Under the pieces are notes generated by a model that was given only the letters and a program-made list of their open reading frames with translations, was not told the DNA's origin and did not search any database. A program made the translations under genes and the position numbers. Source: Apostichopus japonicus (Eukaryota > Echinodermata > Holothuroidea > Aspidochirotida > Stichopodidae). From it: a DNA stretch of 64,000 nucleotides. Position 1 is the first letter of the stretch, and each line of letters begins with the position of its first letter. The DNA lies in assembly GCF_037975245.1 (NCBI RefSeq), contig NC_092564.1:8653984-8717983 (forward strand). Direction: 5' to 3'. Shown one piece after another: positions 47,501 through 59,500 of this stretch.

Positions 47501-50500
47501 GTTGATATTTCCATGGAAACGTAATACTTGCAATCTATTGTAGTTAGTTCTAGGAATCTCTTACTTCATACCTCCCCCCCCTCCCCCTTCCCACCATCCT
47601 ATTCTGGCTGAAGCAAACAATGACCTTTGAACTTAATGGTATTGATAACACTGATAAAATCTGATACCAAAATTTAAAAAAAATGGGCAAACAAAATGAC
47701 CTTATGCATGCCTACTTTTTACAGCCGCAGGAAAATATATTAGTAATATTAGATGAGCAATAACTGTCACTTCTTCCTATCAGTTATGAAATAAAGTTAC
47801 TTTCAAAGATGACAGGTTAATTATCATAAGTCATCATCGCCTGCATTGAGCTAGGGGAGACCAAACTCATCATATTATATCATACATACGTGCACCCACT
47901 CTATACTGATTATCGCCATGGCAAAGAAACACTGCTGTCTTTATCACAATCGAGACCGATATTACTACTTGACACATATGGCACATCATAAAGTGATGTG
48001 TTTAATACCCAACATGCCATCAAACTTCACATCAACATGAAAAACTCTTTGGTTAATAGATCATATTTATCAAAAAGGATAAAGAGCGATAAAGAGTTAA
48101 AAGTATTCTCAAAAAATGAGAAGGATTGTACATACATGCCTGAACATCAAAGCCCCGATATGGGTGTAACATTGGACTGTTGAAGGTGTGACCCCTTGGA
48201 TAAAATAGGGTGTAATGTTTCACAGTGAGTCCTCCACCCTGCTCACTTCCAACTTCTTCACAGTAAAATCCCCTAATGTAAAGCACCCTTTTTCCCAATT
48301 CCTAAAGCAATTCTTTCAGGTCAAATTCTGTCACCTTCCTAATTAAAAGGGACCTTAACCATCTCCTTTACTACTCATTCAAGTTAAAGGAGACAACATA
48401 CTAAAATATTTAAGTTAAAACATCCAGACTATGATGCATATACCACCACATTTCATACTATGGATATCCTCCCAATTTCCATTCCTAAAACATTGTTACT
48501 TTTTCAGCCGACTATGCACTGGAGGGACACAGGGGATATTTTGCAGACACTGTTTTCTCACAAATGTAAACTAAAGTAAAAATTCATTTAGAGCAAATTG
48601 TTTTAATCTTACAGCAAAGCCAAGGTAAGATTTAGATTGTAGAAGTCACTGAAGTAACCATCATTTTTAGGGAGTGTTAGCTCAGTGGTTAACACCGGTG
48701 CCTTCCAATCATAAGGTCCCCTGTTCGAGTCACTCCAAGATTAATGTATGTTACAGAGTTGTTGCCAATTGACAATTCATAATCAGAGACGTTATATATG
48801 AATCTAAGAGACTCGACTTCCGTCAGCTTGCGGCTTTGATAAGCCAATGAGGCTTCTTCGCGAGATCCTGCTTGCAGGGGGATCTAAATAAATCTACATA
48901 CAAATACATACATTTAATCTACATCAACCATTCGTCTTGTTGACGGGGGTGTCATAAGGCTGTGGCTATGAAGGGCTATTTGAAATTTTCAGCTTGGGAC
49001 AATTTTAGCAAAGCACTTGGAACGTGCATGACCTTATTCATCCAATCATAGGAACCAACAGCTGTTTAACTGCTATTCAGAAATCTTGAGTGCATTGTAG
49101 GTAATACACACTAGTTTTGACACAAAGTTCAGACAATAAGGAAAATACTTACGGATGTCCCCATGTCTCTGGTGTACCAGGCAAGAACACAGTACCAAGG
49201 TCATCTGAAAATTAGCAAAAAAAAATCAACATTATAGTCTTTTAGAAAGCAGATCATCTTTGGAACAGAAAAAAACAAGTTCTTTTTCCACCTTCCTTCA
49301 GCTATTTGTTAATGTTTTAAACACTGGTTAAAGAACAAAATTAGTCCATTCATAACACAACTGTACAAGAATTACTTCATTCATAAAGAGCCATAGCTTT
49401 TACTGTTGATCACCAAACTTTGACAATGGAAACAGGTCACAAACTCAAAATACCAATAGTTTAAACAAATGCAGTAAAAAATAAATCGAATCAAAAATAT
49501 GTCTTCTCATTCAGTTTTTCCTGCAGCAGCATTACAAAATTGATACTTTTCTCGTGAAGGAGAAACAAGCTTTGTTAAATGATTTGATGTCAATTGTAAT
49601 TGATGCTGTACAACCGTGGCAACCTCTGTATATATTTGATTACATACAGAACCACACACTGATAATGTGATGTACCACCAAGATCTAAATAACTTCTGTA
49701 TTTAGATCAACCATACTGTGTGGTTGTGCACTTTTCCCATGGGCTTCATGGATGAGAGCCTTTGCAAAACACAAGATTAATTGTAACTAATTTTCACTAT
49801 GAAGTATAAGAAAAGGAAAGAAAAAGATTAACAGAAGCTATGGCAGCAGCTTGGTGCTTTTAGTCTGAGATATAAAAAATTATGGTTTGAATGTCAGCTG
49901 TGTATAACATAATATAACTCACATTATATACAGTTCTAGAATAATTAAAAATCCATTTATCTTCGAACTTACATCATTCTCCATTAGAGAATGGAAATCC
50001 CCAACATTTGTCATAACAGAGAGAAGTCTCGCACTTGAGTCTCTATATTAGTTCTTGAGATGTTTTAAAGGAAATTATTTAATAATGTGGTATCCTGACT
50101 GGGGAAAAGATGGGGAGGGGGAAGAGATGAATGGAGGAGGAGGAAGAGGAGGAGGAGGAGGAGGAGGAGGAGGAGGAGGAAGAGGAGGAGGAGGAGGAGG
50201 AGAGGGGCAGAAGGAGTTTGACCTGGTGGGAGGAAAGTTGTAGCTGAGTTGCCAAACTATTGACAAAACTTAAAGTGGCAAACTCATTTATACTCATCTG
50301 GGCCTCTACAGTTGATCGAAGTGGGATGGGGGAGGGGGAGGGGGAGGGGAGTATTAGATGGGTCTAAGGGTGGTCTCTAGGGGTCAGAGGGAGTCAGGAG
50401 TTGATTTACACCGGGTAGATTGAATGATGGTGGTCTCTGGGGATGATTGAGGTCTTCATGGGTTGATGTGTGTCTGTAGGATTTCAAGAAACGCTATACT

Positions 50501-53500
50501 CACATGGGTCTCTAGGGGTCATGGGCGGTCCGATGGCAGGATTCCCTGGTAACGGGGAGGTCTGCTTCGGTTTGGGCACTTTGGTGTTGGACTTAGCAAA
50601 CTCCAGTCGGATAGTTTGAGGGGACTCTGAATCGAACCGGACACCCTGCAAGAGAAGCGAAAGAAACCTCTTTGAATTCAGAATTATGTAAAACATTACT
50701 GTTCAAAATGTTTGCAGTCTTGGTCATGAAAGTTTAAAAAGCACCTAAAAGTCATAACACTCACTAAACTTGTAAAAGATCAATATTGCTAGACTAAAAC
50801 AGGTTATGAGAAAATCAGAACTAATACTAAGAATGCTATTGCTTTTAGTAATTGAAGCTTTTTTGGGTAAAAAATTATACATGGAGTGAATATCGGCACA
50901 GGGAGGGTGAGGGGGAGATGGAATGTTGGAAAAAAATATTTAATGTCAATTTATAACGTTCTCATGCAGCGACAATCTTTTCTACATTCACCCATCTCTT
51001 CAAACTTTAATCTGGTGTGAGTAATCCTCATTTGTATACTCAATGGCGATAACAAGGGAACACACTGTTTTCCTTAAATTCTATTTAGTGAGAATTGATA
51101 CCTACACAATTATATATCATATTGCCCCCAGCTCTCTGAACTGCCGCATTGCATCCTCCTGTCTGTTTCGTTAATGAAGATTTACATATACATCATCACT
51201 TGAAATCGGACCAACCGTTAATTAAAGACTGGACTTAGATGGTAATAACAACCTCAGCGCCCACGTGTCACCAATCCATCAGGACGCACAGACACAGAGG
51301 CTGCTGAAGCATCTCTCCAGCGTACTGAGACAAGAATTTGTGAAATGCTTTGGAAATGACCAAGCCCTTTGACCTCTATATTGACTTCTGACATTGAATG
51401 CATTGGAAAAGAATATTTCTCTAATGCATGTCAGGTGCCAATAAAGTGTTTAGTTCACGCTCTAATTGTTATTTTGTATTTTTTAAATACTTGGACTTTC
51501 GGTATTCCTTTCGACTTTGGTATAGTAACGTTTATAATAAGCCTCATTTTGGTTGCATCACAGTGGGTCTTTAAGACAAACAGTGTCCTTCTTAATGTTG
51601 GGACTGATCCAATTTCCATATGTACATGGGGTACATAGATGGTCCTCTCCCCACCCCCTTTCACCATGCCAGCTATTTCACTTAATTACACAAATCTTCA
51701 TCTCCACCATAAAGTATGATGCAGATTTGTCATGATCTCCCTTCTCCTCCCTAGTCTAAGCTTGAGTAAAGGTATTGGACAGAAAGGTAGCAAATTGTGA
51801 ACGTTTCTTCTGCATGCAAAGGAAAACCCCCAGATTGAAACAACATCATTGAATCTTCTACTGACAGTAAATAACTGAATATAAAGTAAACGACTGAACC
51901 ATTTATACAATACTGAGATAAAAACATGCAAGAGCCAATCCAAAAGGCATACCCCAATTTAAAGGCTCTGAAGGGATGATCCAAAGAGCATACCCTAATT
52001 CTAAGCCATAATGGGATGGGTCCAATGGATAATCCCTATTCCAAGCCTCTAATGGGATGATCCATCTGAGATCATTATCCCAATTCTGGGCCTCTAATAG
52101 ACATGTCACACTTACAGATGTCACAGATGTATTGAGCCTGCTATATTTTTTATTTTCTCTCTGGATATATATAAAGTAAGGTGTATTAACAATCAACATT
52201 GACAACTAAGACTTATCACCTTTAGAATGCCATGACCTTGAGGAATGTGAGAGATTTGGTTCTTTTCCCTTTAATGCTAATGACCTTTCTCATCATCCAT
52301 CAGTAGTTTTCATGGCTCTACCAACTTGACAATGTCAAAGGAAATGACTCCCAGAAACTCGATACCGAAGCTAATTCTGTTTTCAATCAACATCTTAGCC
52401 AGGTAAATCTCTACTGACTGGTATACACATATATCTATTTATATGACCAGAGATTATTCTTAATACTGGTGTTGCAGAGGACAAAGCCTATATGCTCTTC
52501 ATTCTAACGGTAATAACCAACCAGATCAAATTGCTTAGCCAACCAGGGAGCCCTCGACCCACATCAGAGGTCGTGCACCAGAGCAGGATTATAATTAAGT
52601 TGCCAGTTGCATGACCCTTCTTCTTCATCTTGTTGTTGTTGTTGTTCCACCCTTTTGTTTCATCATACCTTGATTATCGGTCATACATTCTCTCTCTCTC
52701 TCTCTACTGTCATTATATATTTAGACCTCAGAGTTTTATGTGTTTGGAATCAGCGGCATACCGATGCATTTGACCGGTTGGTGTCCTATTGCCCGACATT
52801 TATCCTGATAGAGATCTCAAAATTCAACAAACATCTGACGAATGGCGACTACTGCGCGTAAAAAACATCTTGGAAAGTGTCATCCACATTAAAAATGGAG
52901 ACATACATTTTCCTCATCTAAATACCGGACTTCTTAGGCTCAAGATCTACCCCCTATCCACACTTGTCTTTCGCCTTGGTAACCTAATCCTCTCCAAAAT
53001 GTCATATCTGGCAGCCTCTTTCAAAGTCAACAGACTCCACCAATCAGATGAGAGTTCTGGGTCAAGTGATTATCTAACACTTAGCTGACACAGATATCGT
53101 ACCCAAGCTCACTGTACCCCTGCTGTTGTTATTAGGCTGAAGAAACATGAATAGACAAAACTCGGGGAATGTCTCCATCTTAATGGAAGCAGACTTCATG
53201 ACAAATCGAGAGAGCGTGTGGAATGGATTCCTAGCAAATTAAATGTAATGATTATTTATTTCTTATGTCAGGTTCTGGGTACATTGTGTGTGCACTGTAC
53301 TTTGTTAGACATGTCCAACATCTGGTAGATTATTTTGAGCAAATGGCATTTGATTAGCCCTCAAAATATCCTCAAAGACTTTCATAAATTTTATGTAACG
53401 TCCTAAACTAGAAAAATTCTTTGGAACTTCTTTAGAGGCCTCAAATAGGCTGTTTTACTTGAAGGATTTTTTTTACGTAACCCCCGCGCCAAGTCATACC

Positions 53501-56500
53501 ACCAAAAATATCGCTTTTCAGAGACGAACAATGTTTTCCCTGCGCAATGCATGGACTTTTTCAAAAGCTGGTAAACGTCGGCTGTATCAGGAGAGTCCTG
53601 GTAAGAAAAAGTATGTGTGCGCTACTTGGATGATGTATGCACGTGCCGAAAACACTCACTGCCTAGCTGTCCATCGCTACGCATATTCTCTGATAGAATA
53701 ATCTATTACAATTGTGTAACTATATTCTCTGCAAGATCGTGGATTTGCCGCGATGTTTTTGCCTTTTCAAGGTCTGTACTCTGAAACGTGTTGAACATTT
53801 TCGCGAACATGTCGTCATACAAATACAGTAAATGCCTAATACTTTGCCAACACTATCAATCTTTAAACTGGGATTTCAACTAAGTTGTTTAGACAGTTAA
53901 GTTTTAATTACAGTCATGGACAGAAATCGGATGTTATGCTGATCACATTGAATACGCCCTTAAAGCTATGCCGTTATTATGAACAGAAGAACAGTGTCTA
54001 TGAAGTGATACTGAGAATATGTTTAGTACAGAATAGCGATATATTTCCTGTGAACCTGGTTTGGACGTTTCCCAATCATGCCGCTATGCCTGGAGTTATA
54101 ACTTGTTGAAACGCGGGGTTCAAACTGCAGGTCTCATCTGCGGTTTTTATTTTAGCTCTACCTATGCATGCTTGAAGCAAGCTCACGTTTGTGGGAACAG
54201 CCTTAAAGTGAATTCCTAACTAGGATCGGTAATTAACCCCAAGTATGCAAGGAAAGACCACAAAAAAGGATAACCTTATGATCTCACAAATTATGACATG
54301 CATCATTTTACCAACCATTCATCCAGAGGGTAATTTTCCATAACAAACTATTGCGCATAACAGAACATCGAATAAGAAAACAAACAATGAGAAACTGGTA
54401 AATTATTAGCTAAGTGCAAAAGGCTTGTAACTATGAGGTCACTAATTCAAATCCTGTTGTACCTAAATATGTCCTTGTATTCTTGTTTCCAAAACAATTC
54501 ATAAGTCGATCAACTTGTATGTCTAAACAGAATGCTAAGGGTCAGATCCTGTGAATGATAGTACTTTCTTTTAATGCATTAGCAAATTTGTATGCCAAAA
54601 TAAAAGGCAATTCTTTCAGTTAATGTTTTCTTTTAACTACATAATTAAGGGACAAAATAACTAAGGGCAACACTGAACTTTACTAGTAAATATGAGAAAA
54701 CACGATTTATATATGAGGATTTACACTGGATGTGTATACCTCCCTTTAAAGTAACATCTCACCTCGCTTCATTTGTTAAACATCAAATTCAGTATCGATG
54801 TGTCATTGCACTTTTTCTATATAACGTAGTAGTTTTAATTACCTCCAAAAGTAATCTGGTCATATTTCTCTGGAACTATTTTTTAAATTCCTTCCTATAG
54901 TATTACCCAAAACTAACTGTTTTGTAATGTTGAAAGTTTGAAGCCAATTTGATGTGCAATAAATGATTTCCAAATGTGAGGGCGGTAGATGGCCAGTAAG
55001 TTCTGTAGCAAATGTCAAGGAACTTTCCCCATTGACTGAATGCACCTGTCCGCTATCAACGTGAAATCTTACAGATTATGTTACAGCCACAAATATTTTA
55101 CTGATCAAAGGCACTATCACAGATTGTTAGAGATGGTAAAGTCGTGAATAATTTGCAGAAGATACAATTTCCTCTGGAGCAAAATTAAAACAAACTTTGT
55201 TGCAATTAGATTTGATGACAAGCAGATTGGAACACTCGAGGCGTAGAATGGTACCAACGATGTATCTTTAGCCATGCACATATATAAACAACAAAAGCAG
55301 GTTAACATATACAGACCTAATCTACCAAAATTTGACTCTAATGACTCCGAAAATTTTATCCTTCCTGAGAAAGGAATATTTTAAGCCAACAGGAAACATA
55401 TACAAACAAAAGGAGTTATAACGAAAGTTTAAGTTTTTTACAGTTGTAAGTATTACGTACAATTTTGCATGCATCAAAGTCTCGGCATACATATTCAAGA
55501 AAAGACTAAAAGTTACTGATGACTGTATAAATGACGAAGCACGTAAACGATGACAGACAATTGCATCTCACTGATTAATTAAGAGGTCCAGTTACAATAC
55601 ATAAGCAGCGGCAACATCATAATTAAATCCCACGATGGAATTATATTCCTGTCAGATCTTAGCAGAAATTCTCAACCCACTTTCAGCCATGATAATACTT
55701 ACTTAAATACATAAAAGAATGAATTTCTCACCACTTATAGAGATAATTTTACAAGAATCAATTTTTAAGCATCCTTGCAACCTTCATTTTCATACAGAAA
55801 GAGCTTTTCCATTAGTTAGCTATTCCAACACTGAACCGCTTCCTCTCCCACCCACTTGCCTCCGCCTGCATCTTCCCCCACACAGAAACCAAATGAATCA
55901 CTCCATCTCTTACCAACTCACAAACTTTATACTTGCAAGAATTACTAACAGGTCAACACTACTGCTTCTTGCCCTCCAGGCACCACAAGATGGGATTGAA
56001 AGCTGTTTAATTTACTTGTATATTATCCCTTAAATGTTAAGTTTTAAGATAGCAGATGTTTCACCCAGTTAGCAGGACTATAACCCAAGGTATACTGTCC
56101 AATATGAGATAATACCTAATAGCTATGTGGTATACTTTATTTTGATTCCCGCTACCCGGCACTCGACCAAACTTAAAGTCACAGGTTCAACGGAGTGTAT
56201 AACTGATGCCTGTCAGTATTAACAGTCTTGCGGTAGAAAAAACATATCTTGCACGTTGAGTAAGCTGCTGCAGTCTCGGAAAAATGACTCCCATTTGCTT
56301 GCCAATTAATCGGCAGGTGCTTTTTGACCGGTTATGGGTTAAGTTGATAGAGACTGTTGTACTCTGTTCCTGATAAGTTATTAACATCGGATAGACTTTG
56401 GGCAGGAAGGTACTAATCCAATCAAGAACAGGGAAGGCTTGAGTGTCAGTAATGTTGCAATAGTTAATCACCTTTAAAATGTAGCCAATGGTTTTAGTGA

Positions 56501-59500
56501 TTTTGTAGGACTAACTCAATAATATCAGGAGCCTCTGTCTAGGCCTAAACATTAATTCGCTGTTCTACATATTCAAGATAATTAACACCCAAAAAGCTCT
56601 CTCTATCTGCTGCAAGACAATAGAGAACATTGGTGAATGAAATCCAGTACCATACAGTATGTTCTTCACAAATTTGTTAATAAAGCATTGTAAACAGTGA
56701 CACTGCTCCTCCTTCTCACCTGTAGAGATTCTTTGGCTGCCTCTGCACCCGCTCTGGAGTCAAAGGTCACAAAACCGACAGGCTATAAGGGGAAAACAAA
56801 AAAGTGTAAACATTCTGTTAGTGTTGTGTTGGCATCATGTCACAGTTAATGTCATTTATCTTTTTTTCCCTTCAAGAAACATTTCTCATTCTGGTGACCA
56901 GTTTTAATGCACAGTATTATGCTACATTATGTGTACATTTAAGTCCTAGAAACAGATCGACATATGATAATGTAAGAATGTGTACATGATCATATAGGCC
57001 CACTCCAGGTTAGCATGCAAACTCTTCATTATAAGATCAAATGATTTCTTGAAATATTACGAAAATAGCTCGTCCTTCCCAGGAGCCTTAAAATGACACA
57101 AGAAAAAACAACCACAGAATAAACATGTTAAATAGAAGAACTAAGTATGGAATGCAATTTGTTTATATTCCAGAACGTTATAATAGACCAGTACTGATCA
57201 TACATTAATCTTCCCATATGGATACAGTTGGTGTTAATGTGAAGGGACATGTATGCATTCACAACATGGAGGCATTACTCTGTAACAAGGTCTGCCAGGT
57301 CTACAGGTTTGCCTGTAATTGACCAGTACGTATCATACATTAATCTTCCCATACAGCTGGTGTTAATGTGTAAGGGCATGTATGCATTCACAACATGAAG
57401 GCATTACTCTTTAACATGGTCTACCACCCTTTCGTAATGCAGATCTGATTCTAACCGAGTCCTTCCTGCCTGTGACTTATGACAAAATATTTTCACAAAT
57501 GTGGGTTTTTGTGGTTCACCTGCGATTCCCTACAGAACCAAACCAAACATGACACTGTTAATTCCTTCACTTAGTAATAGCGACACATGAAGAAATCGGC
57601 AGAGCCGGTCTAATGTATTACACCGTTTACTTCTGATTGATTCTGCACATGTACAGTTCCGGTCGGGTCTCCGTGACCCTTCCAATAATTGGCTGTCAAA
57701 ATTCTCCCGCCTAACCTGTCTTCCCCATCTCGTCTGACAATCTCTCATCGTCTGCTGTTGCTGTTGCACCAACGCTTGGAGCTCTCCAGGCAGATATACC
57801 TGGGAGAAGCTACAGTTGTCAGCTGAACACATATCAGGTATGTTTATTGATATTTGGCCTGTAGGCCTACAAGCAGTTGCAAATGTTTTCTTACAAATAT
57901 TCAGAGTGAAGATGAAAAACTTAAAGTAGTATGCCATGCGAGTGATCTGACTTCAAGTGTGAATTCACCACCAAGAGGGACACAAAAATTACTAATTTTC
58001 TAACAAGCATGGTTTTAATTAATTAATCCTAATATATATACTGTAGCAATATGTCTGTCACCTTTGATTAAACCTTGAAGGCAGATCAAATTTAGACAGT
58101 CCAATTAATTTTTGCTGAAATTAAAACTGCAGCTTCAAGAAACAGTTTCAAAAAGACACTTTTCACTTCGGATGAAACTTTACTGCATTTTAACAGAAAT
58201 ATACGTTAGAGTAATACTTTGACATATCATCAAACTAAAGGTAAATTACAAGGGACACAAAGTAGCCAACTGTTTGACACAATTAACATAATTTGAAAAC
58301 CCTAGGCTACTAGGCTTTCACTACAACTTTTGAAGTTAAATCCATGCATCCTGAAGCATATTCTAAATCACTTTCCATAGCCAACAAAATATAGGTGAAT
58401 AAACACAATTATGATATTACAAACATGATAGACTTTTCACAAAACAGCTGGTTGACGATGGTTTACTGTGTATAAAGGTAACATACTGTAAACAAACATT
58501 GCTAGATAAATTAAACTGGTCACACATTTACAATAATCAAAACCATCTTACATGCATAATTTTCAGTTGTAGAGTATTCTGTGGTCCATACTTTACATTA
58601 TTCATGATTTTGTGACAATCTGTTTATTATTTCACATGTTTCCATGGTGATATAATTTGAGGATAAAGACGACCCTGACATGCAATCACTGAAGATTACA
58701 TTAATTGATGGAGCAATGCTTCGCATAGTTTGAATTTACAGTCACTTGAGTTCGGCTATCATGGAATAAAATAAAAGTATTTCACTCATAACACAGTTGC
58801 ATGATAACTTTGAACATTATCTACTCAACATTTATGGTACGTTCCCATGGTAACCGTGAGTTTTGTCAATAATGGTCCATTCAGTTATGCAGTTGAGAAT
58901 AGTCGTAATGGATTCACAATTTGTAAAAGAATGAACTATTCCATACTGTTCTACATTCTAGTCCTTCTTTGTGTCCTCTAGAGCATGCGATAGTAAAGAT
59001 ACAATCTGTCACCAACGGCAAATGTTGAAAACATTGCCCAGAGAAAAGAAGAAGTTGCAACCACTGTAGAAATCCGAGACATAGAATATGTAGACACTAT
59101 TTAGCATAATGTCCTTAGAGGCTAGGCTGAAGTGTCATCACCTACATAACAACATCAAGCAGGTGTACCCAGCATCACTAACAACCAAGCTTATCCTCAT
59201 TTCACGTGTCATAACAACTTACTTATTTATTTAAAAAAAAAAACAATCACATTTCATGGCCAAAGAATTTAGGCTGTTGGATGCATGGAAGTTTATATAT
59301 GCTTCTTAACATGACTTGATTATCCCAATAGCATACATAGCCCTATATAATTTATCAAATTTTATGACATATTTGTATTTTAATCTTCCTAACATGTGAC
59401 ATAATTTATTTGTTCCATATTCCCTTGTTTGGCTCCTTTTTTGTTGTCTTCTGAAATCTAAATTAAGCTATGATTATTGCCTCTTTAACTTTGGAAATTT

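Larger units (their letters stand above)
45349..49152. other. RBPMS: RBPMS-like intron with two SINEs
   Basis: Contains tRNA-derived SINE-like elements at about 45653-45900 and 48668-48920; no other structure supported. Confidence 0.6.

Noticed and set aside
48668-48740. Functional tRNA gene
   Set aside because: The acceptor pairs are present, but the T arm is degenerate and a SINE body and tail follow.
50055-50297. Poly-Gly, poly-Pro and poly-Ser ORFs
   Set aside because: Translations of the GGA trinucleotide repeat in different frames.
53459-53701. 80-codon ORF with a Lys/Arg-rich, vaguely ribosomal look
   Set aside because: No family match, no splice sites in a sensible frame, and it sits on the plus strand inside an intron of a minus-strand gene.
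57530-57937. 135-codon minus-strand ORF with a QQQQQ run and several Cys
   Set aside because: It lies inside an RBPMS-like intron, has no recognisable motif and no splice context linking it to neighbours; its length alone is not convincing.
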